This document shows positions 8,980-18,105 of a DNA stretch of 64,000 nt, in pieces (within the stretch, counting starts at the first letter, position 1; each line of letters begins with the position of its first letter). The stretch covers positions 1 to 64,000 of the forward strand of contig CAZTEX010000006.1 in NCBI GenBank assembly GCA_964612505.1, given 5' to 3'. This stretch comes from JAAZZY01 sp964612505. GTDB taxonomy: Bacteria > Chlamydiota > Chlamydiia > Chlamydiales > JAAZZY01. The position numbers and the translations under genes were made by a program. The notes below the pieces were generated by a model. The model searched no databases. It was not told the origin of the DNA and saw nothing but the letters and a program-made list of their open reading frames with translations.

Positions 8980-8992
8980 GAGTTAACCAATT

Positions 8993-9658
8993 TTAAGCCT
9001 TTTTAATCGATTTATTGAGCGTCACAAGCGATCCCTTAGTTCCAGGGACAGAGCCTTTAACAACAATTAGATTTTTTTCTTTATTCACAGAGATCACAGA
9101 CAAAGCTTGTACAGTAACAGTTTCTCCACCCATTCTAGATGCACGAGGTCCGCCTTTAAAGCAACGACCCGGCGTTGATCTCATTCCTGTAGAACCAGCA
9201 TGTCTATGAAAACCTGAACCGTGAGCGGCAGGACCACCACTGAAGCCATACTTCTTCATAACCCCTTGATATCCTTTACCTTTTGAAACAGATTGCACGT
9301 CGATACACTTGCCTTTTTCAAAAACAGTTACATCTAACTCTTGACCCAATTGATAACTTTGAACGTCTTGAATTCGGCTTTCTTTAAGATGCTTTCTCGC
9401 TTCTACGTTTGCCTTTTTAAAATGACCAAAAGGGCCTTTTTTGACCTTGCTTTCAATCTTCTTAACATTCTTTCCTTTCACACGATCATAGCTCAATTGG
9501 AGCGCGCAATAGCCGTCTGTTTCTTTTGTTTTAATCTGTGTAACAACGTTGGGTTCCATTGAAATAACAGTGCAGGGTATTGACGAACCATTTTCATCAA
9601 AAACAGTTGTCATACCTATTTTTTTACCCAAAAGTTTTAGTGTATGTGTTTGTCTCAT
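8993..9658 (-). CDS. rplC: 50S ribosomal protein L3
   Basis: L3 is an early-assembling protein with a long extension to the peptidyl transferase centre. The 221-residue product has LLGKKIGMTTVFDENG near the N-terminus and the central signature FHRHAGSTGMRSTPGRCFKG. It is the first gene of this operon: no rpsJ (S10) precedes it, as is known for Chlamydiae, where rpsJ sits beside fusA. An AGGAAGA Shine-Dalgarno sequence lies just before the ATG at 9658. Confidence 0.98.
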   Translation of the reverse strand: MRQTHTLKLLGKKIGMTTVFDENGSSIPCTVISMEPNVVTQIKTKETDGYCALQLSYDRVKGKNVKKIESKVKKGPFGHFKKANVEARKHLKESRIQDVQSYQLGQELDVTVFEKGKCIDVQSVSKGKGYQGVMKKYGFSGGPAAHGSGFHRHAGSTGMRSTPGRCFKGGPRASRMGGETVTVQALSVISVNKEKNLIVVKGSVPGTKGSLVTLNKSIKKA

Positions 9659-10049
9659 TATCTTCCTAAATGCTCAGTGAAGGGTTGAAATTGCTTTAAA
9701 ATTAATCCAATTAGAATTGGAAACGAAAAATTTAACAAATGAGCCAATTTTTATACAACTAAAATCAAATTTCTTTCTCTATTACTTGCATCAAGAGATA
9801 TCTTTAAAATCGAACCCCTGTTTTCTTTAAGCAAGGAGCTTTGCAAGAAGATGCTTTTATTTGCCAAATTAGTACTTTAAACTTTTTTTTCTTAAAATTA
9901 ACTCTATTAATTATTTAAATTTAGATTTAAAAAATCTATTCACTTTTGCAGAGTTGAAAGAATCTTTTTAATTGCGGTCAAAAAAATATTTTTTTGAGAA
10001 AAGAAATTTTAACAAATCCTTTAAAGCGGATAGGATGACAAGATTTCCA
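9659..10049. other. AT-rich intergenic region between fmt and rplC
   Basis: This 391-bp region separates the end of fmt from the start of the ribosomal operon. No reading frame longer than 60 codons and no tRNA-like fold was seen. It should hold the operon promoter and the end of the fmt transcript. Visible elements are a CCAATT-AG-AATTGG inverted repeat at 9707-9720, a small hairpin at 9831-9844 (GCAAGGAGCTTTGC) and long A/T runs with a symmetric A7/T7 element near 9979-9998. Confidence 0.8.
9730..9758 (-). promoter_or_regulatory. Candidate promoter of the ribosomal operon
   Basis: Read on the minus strand, TTGTAT at 9758-9753 is followed after exactly 17 bases by TTAAAT at 9735-9730. That gives start-site placement near 9723 and a leader of about 65 bases before rplC. 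Each box matches the housekeeping consensus only partly, so this is a weak prediction in a very AT-rich region. The nearby inverted repeat at 9707-9720 would fall at the very start of the transcript. Confidence 0.25.
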
Positions 10050-11006
10050 TTAGGGCGCAAAAGCCCCTTTTTCAAAGGAAATATGCTCTTTAGAGTAACC
10101 TCTACAGAAGTCCTCTGCCAGCATTGCTTTCTTGCCCTCTAGTTGTAGCTTTAATAGCTTGATTGAGCCTTGAGTAGTGCCTATTACAATTCCTTCAGCT
10201 CCATACGCTACAATAGTCCCAGGCGCTGCTTGCTGCAAGGATAAATTAATGTCATGAATTTTGACTCTTTGAAGTGTATCTCTCACTTTTATAAAACACC
10301 AAGCGCCAGGCTTGGGGGTAACCCCTCGAAACTGAGCTAAAATCTCCACAGCCGCTTTATCCCATGAAATTTCTGCATCCTGCTGCGTTATTTTCTTAGC
10401 ATAGGTTGCATCGCTATGAACTTGATCTTTAGGAGTAATTTTTCCCTGAGCTAGCTTAATTAATGTGGGGTAAAGTAAATTTTTAGAAGCTTGGCAAAGA
10501 GCTATTGTTAAATCTAAAGCATTCATCTCAGGTAAAATTTCAACCTTTTGGGTGGCCAAAATAGCGCCAGCATCGAGCTCTTTCACCATATACATAATAG
10601 TGACGCCTGTCTCAGCCTCTCCAGCCATGATGGCACGCTCAATGGGAGCTGCTCCTCGGTATTTGGGTAATAAGCTTGTATGAACATTGACGCAGCCCAA
10701 CTTGGGCATTGCCAGCAAGTCTTCAGGAAAGATTTGGCCAAAAGCAACGACGACAAAAAGATCTGCATTAAAAAATTGAATTGTCTCTTTAAACGATTCT
10801 GTATTGATTTTTTTGGGCTGAAGAATAGGAACACTTAAAGGCAATGAAAGGGCCATCTTTTTAACTGCAGGATACTGCAAATTTAAATGACGCCCTTGTT
10901 CCTTATCAGGTTGCGTGACTATTGCGACAATATCAAGCCCTTTTTCGACTAAATCTTTTAAAATTTCAGCCGAGAATTGAGGCGTTCCAAAAAATACAAC
11001 TTTCAT
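10050..11006 (-). CDS. fmt: Methionyl-tRNA formyltransferase
   Basis: This enzyme formylates Met-tRNA(fMet) using 10-formyltetrahydrofolate. The 318-residue product has the formyltransferase domain with the catalytic segment NVHTSLLPKYRGAAPIERA (Asn and His of the active site), the ELDAGAIL region, which holds the catalytic Asp, and a C-terminal OB-like tRNA-binding domain. It lies 6 bp downstream of lpxA in an lnt-lpxC-fabZ-lpxA-fmt run. That arrangement, next to rplC, matches Chlamydiaceae. Confidence 0.98.
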   Translation of the reverse strand: MKVVFFGTPQFSAEILKDLVEKGLDIVAIVTQPDKEQGRHLNLQYPAVKKMALSLPLSVPILQPKKINTESFKETIQFFNADLFVVVAFGQIFPEDLLAMPKLGCVNVHTSLLPKYRGAAPIERAIMAGEAETGVTIMYMVKELDAGAILATQKVEILPEMNALDLTIALCQASKNLLYPTLIKLAQGKITPKDQVHSDATYAKKITQQDAEISWDKAAVEILAQFRGVTPKPGAWCFIKVRDTLQRVKIHDINLSLQQAAPGTIVAYGAEGIVIGTTQGSIKLLKLQLEGKKAMLAEDFCRGYSKEHISFEKGAFAP

Positions 11007-11012
11007 TGAGTT

Positions 11013-11804
11013 TTATGTGAGGGCTTGAAAACCCATAATTCCTCTTTTTGAAGGATTACGGCAAAAGTCTAACCACTTTTGAACTTCTGGGATCTCTTCA
11101 CAAGCTTCTTCAGCCTGACGAATAGCATCTTCCAGTTTATACTCAGATCGATAAAAGATTTTAAACAATCGACTTAAAGCGTTGCGAGTCTCCATAGGAA
11201 CCCCTCGTCTTTTTAAGCCTACAATATTAATACCGCCGACGCGATAGGGAATGCCCGCACCAATTGTAAAAGGGGGAATATCATGGCCCACTCGGCTCAT
11301 GCCGCCAACCATCGCATAATCTCCAATTCTCACATTTTGATGAACAGGAGCAAATCCACCCACAATAGCTCCCTCTCCAATAGTAACATGCCCTGCTAAA
11401 GTTGCACAGTTACTCATGACCACTCGATTTCCAATTTTGCTGTTATGAGCAATGTGGCAATAAGCCATAATTAAGCACTCATCGCCAACTTCAACCACAG
11501 AGCCTTCTTGAGTTGAAGAATTAATCGTTACAAACTCGCGAATATGGCAATTCTTACCAATCTTTACGAACGTTTTTTCTCCACCAAATTTTAAGTCTTG
11601 AGTTTGAGTTCCGATGCTCACAGAGGGCCAAATAACCGTTCCCTCTCCTATGGTTGTATATCCATCAATATATGCGTGCGCTTTGATAACGGCATTATTA
11701 CCAATAGCTACATTCTTTTTAATAATTACATATGGCTCAATAGTAACGTCTTCACCAATTTGAGCTCCATCTTCTATAATTGCTGTTGGATGTATGTTTG
11801 ACAT
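11013..11804 (-). CDS. lpxA: UDP-N-acetylglucosamine acyltransferase
   Basis: LpxA performs the first acylation of lipid A synthesis, adding a 3-hydroxyacyl chain from ACP to UDP-GlcNAc in the cytoplasm. The 263-residue product is a left-handed beta-helix of hexapeptide repeats (residues about 5-190) with a helical C-terminal domain. CHIAHN at residues 116-121 supplies the histidine that corresponds to the catalytic base. It lies 15 bp downstream of fabZ. Confidence 0.98.
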   Translation of the reverse strand: MSNIHPTAIIEDGAQIGEDVTIEPYVIIKKNVAIGNNAVIKAHAYIDGYTTIGEGTVIWPSVSIGTQTQDLKFGGEKTFVKIGKNCHIREFVTINSSTQEGSVVEVGDECLIMAYCHIAHNSKIGNRVVMSNCATLAGHVTIGEGAIVGGFAPVHQNVRIGDYAMVGGMSRVGHDIPPFTIGAGIPYRVGGINIVGLKRRGVPMETRNALSRLFKIFYRSEYKLEDAIRQAEEACEEIPEVQKWLDFCRNPSKRGIMGFQALT

Positions 11805-11819
11805 GATGTTATACTAGGG

Positions 11820-12293
11820 TTAGATTTGATTTTTATCACGTAGCGCAAATGCAAGTTCGGCTTCTACGGCTATCTTGTCACCGATCATTATGCGCCCTTT
11901 TATGCGTCCGCCTTTACTCGATATATAAACACCTTCGGCGTGTATCATTAACACGTCTCCTGGTTTTACAGGATTTCTAAACTTAGCATTACTGACATTT
12001 AGAATAACAGCACTTTTATCTGTAAATCCTTTTTGATGCACTAAGATTCCTCCTGCTTGAGCAAGAGCTTCTAACATTAACACACCGGGCATAATTGGGG
12101 CATTGGGAAAATGTCCTTGAAAAAACTGCTCATTAAAAGTGGCATTCTTTTGAACAATAATGGTATTTGCTTCTAAATCGATAGAAACAACTTTATCAAC
12201 TAAAAGAAAAGGATATCTATGTGGCAAAATATCCAAGATCTCTTTCAGACCAATGGGACTCTCCATCTTTGGATTACTTAAGGTTTCTTCCAT
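11820..12293 (-). CDS. fabZ: (3R)-hydroxyacyl-ACP dehydratase FabZ
   Basis: FabZ dehydrates 3-hydroxyacyl-ACP in fatty acid elongation and competes with LpxA and LpxD for the same substrates. The 157-residue hot-dog-fold protein has the active-site signature GHFPNAPIMPGVLMLEALAQ with His61 and Glu75. The start ATG shares a base with the lpxC stop, which indicates translational coupling. Confidence 0.98.
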   Translation of the reverse strand: MEETLSNPKMESPIGLKEILDILPHRYPFLLVDKVVSIDLEANTIIVQKNATFNEQFFQGHFPNAPIMPGVLMLEALAQAGGILVHQKGFTDKSAVILNVSNAKFRNPVKPGDVLMIHAEGVYISSKGGRIKGRIMIGDKIAVEAELAFALRDKNQI

Positions 12294-13198
12294 TAACTTC
12301 TCTCCATCGTAAGTTTATTTAATAATTTTTTTGCTAAAGCCACATTCGTAGTGTGACCTGAACAGATTGAAATAATATGAGCATGAAAGCTAAAGCCTAC
12401 AAGGGCCAAATCACCTATTACATCAAGTATTTTATGTCTTACCATTTCGTTAGAAAAACGCATCCCTTCTTTGCTAAAAACCGCATCATCATGAACGACA
12501 ACCGCATTGTCCAAGCTGCCCCCTCTGATCAATCCGGCATCCATTAACATTTTCAGCTCTTGGTATAAAGCAAAAGTTCGACAGTTAGCGACTTCATTTT
12601 TAAAGTTTTCATGATTCACAACGAGTGAATGATACTGTGAGCCGATCGATTTTATTTGAGGATAATGCAATGTGTAACTAATTTTAAACTCATCGGCTGG
12701 CAAAGCAACCATATGAATTTGATTATGAGATAAATAAACAGGTTCTTTTAAGCGCAAAATAGGTTTTGTCTCCGGTTGATCCAAAATTCCGGCAGATTCA
12801 ATCATTTTTAAAAATGCTTGCGAACTGCCATCTGCAACAGGAGGCTCTGGGGCATCTACTTGAATCAGTATATTATCGACCCGCGCGGCATGTAGGGCTG
12901 CTAAAACATGTTCTACAGTATGAACTTTAGTCGTTCCTATTCCAATGGTCGTAGCTCTTGCTGTATCTTGAACATACTCAACAGTGGCCGGGATCAAAGG
13001 CTTTGAAGGCAGGTCGACTCGCTGGAAAACAATCCCTGTGCCCGCCTGAGCTGGACAAAACTTTAAGCTGACCTCATGGCCTGTATGTATACCAATGCCT
13101 GAAAAGGAGACTTCTTGCTTAAGGGTGGTTTGATTGCGCAGCATTGTGCTTAAATAAGGGTCATCTGCTAATGTTTTGGAAGAGATGGTATTCACCAT
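12293..13198 (-). CDS. lpxC: UDP-3-O-acyl-N-acetylglucosamine deacetylase
   Basis: LpxC is the zinc deacetylase that commits the cell to lipid A. The 301-residue product carries the zinc ligands in EHVLAAL (His97) and HKILD (His255, Asp259), and the late His282 in SGHTTN that fits the catalytic base. About 24 residues precede the conserved TTLKQEVSFSGIG start, so an internal start is possible (for example Met19, MLRNQTTLKQ). It heads the fabZ-lpxA-fmt run, 83 bp after lnt. Confidence 0.97.
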   Translation of the reverse strand: MVNTISSKTLADDPYLSTMLRNQTTLKQEVSFSGIGIHTGHEVSLKFCPAQAGTGIVFQRVDLPSKPLIPATVEYVQDTARATTIGIGTTKVHTVEHVLAALHAARVDNILIQVDAPEPPVADGSSQAFLKMIESAGILDQPETKPILRLKEPVYLSHNQIHMVALPADEFKISYTLHYPQIKSIGSQYHSLVVNHENFKNEVANCRTFALYQELKMLMDAGLIRGGSLDNAVVVHDDAVFSKEGMRFSNEMVRHKILDVIGDLALVGFSFHAHIISICSGHTTNVALAKKLLNKLTMERS

Positions 13199-13281
13199 TG
13201 AAAATGGGGTTTAACTTAAATAAACTAGGATACCCCAGTAAAAGATTTTATTCAATTTAAAAAGATGTAAATTTATATAGT

Positions 13282-15006
13282 TTAATTATTTATTGAACTT
13301 TCTCTAACAGGTTTAGTTAAAGAATCTCCTTTTAATTTAAAGGCGATCAAAGCGTTCAATATAAAATTTAAAATTAACAAAACAGACAAACTCAAAATGA
13401 AGCGATCACCTAGATAACTATATAATGTTGCATAATGATAGGCAGGAACTTCAACATAAAGAGCTCCTCTTTCCCTTTCAGCCTCTTTTTTCAACCCCCC
13501 AAAAGAACGAACAACCTGACCTACAGAATCTAAAGCTACTGTAACTCCAGTATTGCAAGCTCGCAGCACAGGGACTCCATTTTCCACTCCTCGAATTGCT
13601 CCGTGATTAAAATGCTGCCTGGGTAATTTTGAAGAGGGATACCAACCATCATTGGAAATGTTTAAAAAAATTTCTGCTCCTATTTTACGTCCTTGATGAA
13701 CTATAAAACTATACATCTCTTCCATGCAAATAGATGGGGAAATTTTGAATCTTCCGTTAAATACAACGGCCTCAGTTCCCCTTTCATACCAACCCTGAAT
13801 GCCATATCTTTTAGCTAGTTTTTTACACCACTCAAATGGGATATACTCCACGAGCGGAATCAATATTTGCTTATGATAAAACTGCACTGCAGAATGGGGG
13901 GTGAAGCAATAGGCAGAAGCATTGGCTAAAACAAAGTTTTTACTTGTCTTTTCGATATGCTCAAGTCCAATGACAACCTGCGCTTTAAATAAATTAGCTA
14001 AGGTTTGAGAGAGAAAAATATTATCCACAAATTCTATTCCCCTTTCAAGCTCTGGCATTGCACGCAATCCATCTTCATTAAAATAATGTTTAACCATGGC
14101 GCGAACCATCTCAATATTAAAATAAGGATCATTGCTAGCCAATGGAATAGCATTTTCTGGCAAAGCTATGATATCAACTTCCGACAGATGCCGATCTGCT
14201 ATATATTGATAAATTAGAGCCCATTGGTCAATAGGGGCATACATATGATGAAATCCCCCAAACCCAGTTTTCTGAGGAGGGCTAAGAGCAGTTTGAACTA
14301 ATAGAGCTCGGATAGGAGGATTGTGTTGGGAGCGTAAAATTTGTTTTTGATGATAATGCAAATGCACCCCCCCATATAAGTAGGGCAAAAAAACCACGAG
14401 AATCCAAGAAAAAAGGTATTTTTTATGGGTCATGTCGATAAAAAAGCGATAGGCTATTAAATTACCCAGCATCACCAAAAAGCTTAAACCATATACCCCA
14501 GCAAGTGAGGCATTCTGCAGTCCCAGCAAGCTAGCTGTTAACGAAAGGCCCACAGGATTAAATGGAAAGCCGCAAATAAAGAAAAGTCTTGACCATTCCA
14601 TAACAACCCAAAGAGCTGCTAAAAACCCTATTTTGACAAAACTGAGTTTTTCCTTGGGTTTGATAAAAAATGTGAAGAGGGCAAACTGCAACCCTTCCAT
14701 AACAAGAATGAATAAGTAAACTCCGTAAATATAAAGTCCCTGATATTCTGTGGCTGTCATCCAAGACAAATGAACAGCCTCTACAGCCATAAACCAAAGC
14801 AGCGATATCCAAAATCGGCTTTTAGATTGGCTAAAAAGATTAAGCCCTATCCAAAAACAAGAAAAACCACAAATACTTGCGATGAGAGATAAGCTAGCGC
14901 TCCAAGCTGGCTGCCCAAAAGCGACGATGACCCATGAAAAGGATAAAGTTAAAGCTAGCCATAATTTATAGTTTATTTTATAATTTAACTTTTTAAAAAT
15001 TATCAA
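13282..15006 (-). CDS. lnt: Apolipoprotein N-acyltransferase
   Basis: Lnt adds the third acyl chain to lipoproteins at the outer face of the inner membrane. The 574-residue product has about six N-terminal membrane spans, then a periplasmic nitrilase-like domain. Catalytic positions fit ALPENAIP (Glu), FYHKQILIPLVEYIPFEW (Lys) and PSICMEEM (Cys). A final membrane span lies near residues 530-555. The frame opens with TTG at 15006, preceded by AAGGA, and no nearby ATG is available, so TTG is the probable start. It lies head-to-head with the RNA methyltransferase gene, only 23 bp away. Confidence 0.95.
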   Translation of the reverse strand: MIIFKKLNYKINYKLWLALTLSFSWVIVAFGQPAWSASLSLIASICGFSCFWIGLNLFSQSKSRFWISLLWFMAVEAVHLSWMTATEYQGLYIYGVYLFILVMEGLQFALFTFFIKPKEKLSFVKIGFLAALWVVMEWSRLFFICGFPFNPVGLSLTASLLGLQNASLAGVYGLSFLVMLGNLIAYRFFIDMTHKKYLFSWILVVFLPYLYGGVHLHYHQKQILRSQHNPPIRALLVQTALSPPQKTGFGGFHHMYAPIDQWALIYQYIADRHLSEVDIIALPENAIPLASNDPYFNIEMVRAMVKHYFNEDGLRAMPELERGIEFVDNIFLSQTLANLFKAQVVIGLEHIEKTSKNFVLANASAYCFTPHSAVQFYHKQILIPLVEYIPFEWCKKLAKRYGIQGWYERGTEAVVFNGRFKISPSICMEEMYSFIVHQGRKIGAEIFLNISNDGWYPSSKLPRQHFNHGAIRGVENGVPVLRACNTGVTVALDSVGQVVRSFGGLKKEAERERGALYVEVPAYHYATLYSYLGDRFILSLSVLLILNFILNALIAFKLKGDSLTKPVRESSINN

Positions 15007-15029
15007 TTTACAAATCCTTACTTCATCAA

Positions 15030-16157
15030 ATGATACCTTTTCGAGAATACCATTTGCTTCAATTATTTAGCCAGTTGGATTCAAAAGCTCCACTGGATTT
15101 ATCAATTAGTCAATACTTTCGCAGCAATAAATCCTTAGGTAGCAAAGATCGCAAGTTTATTGCCGAAACAAGCTATGCGATGATTCGCTGGCTTGGCCTT
15201 ATTGATTTTTTTACTAAGAGTGTAAAAAACTGGGAAAACAGATTTAAAACTTTTTTATCTTTAGATATGGATCAAGCCTGTTTAGATTCAAAAGTTCCTC
15301 CTCATATTCGAGCCAGTTGCCCTCAATTTCTATTCTCAAAACTGATAGAATCTTTAGGTGGGGAGCAAGCAGCTCTTGATTTTTGCCACAAAAGCAATGA
15401 GCGTGCCCCTTTAACGATTCGTGTGAATACCCACAAAATAAGTTATGACGATTTTTTCAACTCCATGAGCCCTCGTTATCCTATGGAAAAATGCAGCCAC
15501 TCTCCTGTAGGCATTCGACTTAAAGAACATGTTAATTTGTTTCAAACTGAAGAATTTGAAAAAGGTTATTTTGAAGTTCAAGATGAAGCCAGTCAGCTGG
15601 CTGCTTTTTTAATAGAAGCAAAACCCAAGCAAAAAGTCTTAGATTACTGTGCTGGTTCCGGAGGAAAAAGCTTAGCTATTGCTCCACAACTCCAAGAAAG
15701 TGGTTGCATCTATTTACATGACATTCGCCCCAATATTCTTTTGCAGGCTAAAAAACGCTTTAAAAGAGCTGGCATTCAAAATTACCAACTAGCGTTACCT
15801 AGTTCAAAAAACCTAAAAGGTCTTAATCAAAATATGGATTGGGTTGTTGTGGATGCTCCCTGTTCGGGAACAGGTACTTACCGCCGCAATCCAGATTTAA
15901 AATGGAAGTTTGATGAAAAAATGCTTCAAGAAATCATCCTTTTACAAAGAGAGATTGTTGAGCGTGCTATTAGCTACCTTAAGCCAAAAGGTCATTTAGT
16001 TTATCTAACCTGCAGCGTATTAAAAGATGAGAATGATGATCAAGTTGAATATTTTTCTAAAAAATATGGATTAAAATTAATAAATAAGCCATTGAATTCT
16101 GCTGCACATTTTGATACCATGGATGGTTTCTATGGAGCCGTATTTGTACGAACATAG
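15030..16157 (+). CDS. RNA (cytosine-C5) methyltransferase, RsmB/Sun (Fmu) family
   Basis: The product (375 residues) is an AdoMet-dependent RNA m5C methyltransferase. The AdoMet site is VLDYCAGSGGKSLAIAP, and the two catalytic cysteines are in DAPCSGTGTYRRNPD and LTCSVLKDEND. The N-terminal part resembles the NusB-like helical region of RsmB but is short. The substrate (16S rRNA C967 or another site) cannot be decided from sequence. It leads a plus-strand group with the SurA-like gene and ksgA. Confidence 0.9.
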   Translation: MIPFREYHLLQLFSQLDSKAPLDLSISQYFRSNKSLGSKDRKFIAETSYAMIRWLGLIDFFTKSVKNWENRFKTFLSLDMDQACLDSKVPPHIRASCPQFLFSKLIESLGGEQAALDFCHKSNERAPLTIRVNTHKISYDDFFNSMSPRYPMEKCSHSPVGIRLKEHVNLFQTEEFEKGYFEVQDEASQLAAFLIEAKPKQKVLDYCAGSGGKSLAIAPQLQESGCIYLHDIRPNILLQAKKRFKRAGIQNYQLALPSSKNLKGLNQNMDWVVVDAPCSGTGTYRRNPDLKWKFDEKMLQEIILLQREIVERAISYLKPKGHLVYLTCSVLKDENDDQVEYFSKKYGLKLINKPLNSAAHFDTMDGFYGAVFVRT

Positions 16158-16195
16158 TGTAAAAAGATTATCTTATAAGATTTATTAAGGACAAT

Positions 16196-17269
16196 ATGAA
16201 GCGATTATTTTTGAGTCTTGCTCTTCCAGCAGTATCTCTTTTCTCACAAAATTTCAGTTCTGGGATTTACCCTTCTTTAGGAGTTGAGCAAACAAAAAAA
16301 TTAAATCGTATTCTTATTGAAAACCGAGTTTTAGCGATTGTTAACAATAACCCCATTTCTGTCATCGATGTGATGAAAAAAATGGATACGGAATTTTTTA
16401 TGGAATATCCTCACTTGATGGATTCCGATGTAGCAAGGTATCAATTTTACCGCAGCCGATGGCGCCCAGAGTTTGACCGCATGGTCGACACCGAACTTAT
16501 CTTAAATGATGCCAAAGCACATAAAATTGAATTGACCGATGGAGACATTCGACAAGAGATGGAACAACGGTTTGGATCTGAAATTATCGCCAATATCGAT
16601 CGCGTTGGCTTGACTTATGATGAAACCTGGGAAATGGTCAAAAAAGATATCTTAACACAGCGAATGGCTCAAAACCACCTCTACTTAAGAGGGGTCTACA
16701 GCGTGTCACCAGATGACTTACTCAAAAGCTACTATGAATACATTCAAAAAAATAAAAAACCAGATCATTGGAAATACTATATGATTTCCTTGAGCGGTCC
16801 AAATGCTTTAGAAGATGCTCATATGGCTAAACAAAAGCTAGATCAGCTATTAAAAAAATATACTAGCTTTAACTCTATCTGCTACCGATTTAAAGAAGAG
16901 ATTCCTTCAACAGAAGATAAAAAGATTTCTATTTCCAATGAATTTGATCTTCCCAGTGATAAGATTCAAGAGTCACACAGAGAAGTGTTAGCCAAGCTTT
17001 CTCCTCAAACAATTAGCGAACCGATCAAAGAATTCAGCCGCGTCAATGGACAGCCTGTCTATAGACTGTTTTACCTCACTTCCTATGAACCGGGAGGAAA
17101 CATCGAGCTTGCTGAAGTTGAAGATAAATTGGTCTATCAACTTAAACAAATAAAGTTTGAGCAAGAATACACTCATTATATTACTCGACTAAGAGCACAA
17201 TCAGGGCTTTCTAAAGAAGCAATTTATGAGAGTATTCCTAACGACTTTGAACCTTTTAAAATGCGATGA
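16196..17269 (+). CDS. Periplasmic SurA-like chaperone/parvulin-type protein
   Basis: A 357-residue exported protein with an N-terminal signal peptide (KRLFLSLALPAVSLFSQ). Residues about 40-175 resemble the SurA N-terminal chaperone domain (VLAIVNNNPISVIDV). Residues about 195-325 look like a diverged parvulin domain, ending with an SEPIKEFSRVNGQPVYRLFYL region. This suggests help with outer-membrane protein folding. The parvulin motifs are weak, so isomerase activity is doubtful. An AAGGA ribosome-binding site precedes the ATG, and the stop overlaps ksgA (ATGA). Confidence 0.75.
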   Translation: MKRLFLSLALPAVSLFSQNFSSGIYPSLGVEQTKKLNRILIENRVLAIVNNNPISVIDVMKKMDTEFFMEYPHLMDSDVARYQFYRSRWRPEFDRMVDTELILNDAKAHKIELTDGDIRQEMEQRFGSEIIANIDRVGLTYDETWEMVKKDILTQRMAQNHLYLRGVYSVSPDDLLKSYYEYIQKNKKPDHWKYYMISLSGPNALEDAHMAKQKLDQLLKKYTSFNSICYRFKEEIPSTEDKKISISNEFDLPSDKIQESHREVLAKLSPQTISEPIKEFSRVNGQPVYRLFYLTSYEPGGNIELAEVEDKLVYQLKQIKFEQEYTHYITRLRAQSGLSKEAIYESIPNDFEPFKMR

Positions 17270-18105
17270 CCACACACGCGCATTCATTACATTCATTTTT
17301 AAAAGATTCTCAAAAAAGATTAAGCTCTAAACTATCACAAAACTTTTTAATCGATCCAAACATTACAAAAAAATTTGTTTCATTGGCTGAAGTAACCAGC
17401 AACGATCTGATCTTAGAAATCGGACCAGGATCTGGAGCTATTACACGAGAGCTGTTAAATGCAGGAGCTCAAGTTATTGCCATTGAAAAGGACTTTGTTT
17501 TAGCTAGAGAACTTTCTAGCTTGCTCAACTCTCCCAATCTCCAAATTATTCGAGAAGATATTTTAAATATTGATCTTAAAGACTTTGTACCCAAAGGGAA
17601 AAAAATTAAAATTATTTCCAATTTACCTTTTAAAATTACAAGTCCCGTCTTTGGCAAATTTCTACCTTTAAATCCATTGATAGAAAGCCTTACACTGATT
17701 GTCCAAAAAGATATCCTATCTCGATTAAATGCTGTTCCAGATACGAAAGCTTTTTCTTCTCTCACTTTGTTTATCCAGTTTTATGCGCAGCTTACACATT
17801 GTTTTGATATTCACTCTAACTGCTACTTTCCTAAACCCAATGTGCTAACCTCTGCCCTTCATTTAAAATTAAAAACTCCCGAATTTAGTCAAGCTGAAGC
17901 TCTTTTTGAAATGATCCGAAAAGCATTTAATCAAAGAAGAAAGATGATCACTTCATCCCTTGATTTTCCCAAAGAGCTCATTCAAAAAGCTCTTATCAAG
18001 TTAAATCTTTCTCCTCAGGCAAGACCTGAAAATTTAAGCTTAGAAAAATGGATTCAGTTTTATTGTTTTTTGAATGAAGACTTGAAAGCAGATCGCCCTA
18101 TATAA
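17266..18105 (+). CDS. rsmA: 16S rRNA dimethyladenosine transferase
   Basis: RsmA (KsgA) dimethylates the two adjacent adenosines in the 3'-terminal hairpin of 16S rRNA. The 279-residue product has the family start region KLSQNFLIDPNI, the AdoMet motif LEIGPGSGAITREL and the catalytic ISNLPFKITSPV motif. Its start overlaps the SurA-like gene by four bases. Its 3' end overlaps the convergent carboxypeptidase gene by 46 bp. Confidence 0.97.
   Translation: MTTHAHSLHSFLKDSQKRLSSKLSQNFLIDPNITKKFVSLAEVTSNDLILEIGPGSGAITRELLNAGAQVIAIEKDFVLARELSSLLNSPNLQIIREDILNIDLKDFVPKGKKIKIISNLPFKITSPVFGKFLPLNPLIESLTLIVQKDILSRLNAVPDTKAFSSLTLFIQFYAQLTHCFDIHSNCYFPKPNVLTSALHLKLKTPEFSQAEALFEMIRKAFNQRRKMITSSLDFPKELIQKALIKLNLSPQARPENLSLEKWIQFYCFLNEDLKADRPI

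Noticed and set aside
9806..9818. GGGGTTCGATTTT on the minus strand, resembling a tRNA T-loop
   Set aside because: The T-stem does not pair and no acceptor, anticodon or D arm can be built around it.
10046..10068. GGGC/GCCC hairpin followed by T-run on the plus strand at the fmt end
   Set aside because: It lies in the coding end of fmt on the opposite strand and no plus-strand gene precedes it, so it cannot serve as a terminator for anything visible.
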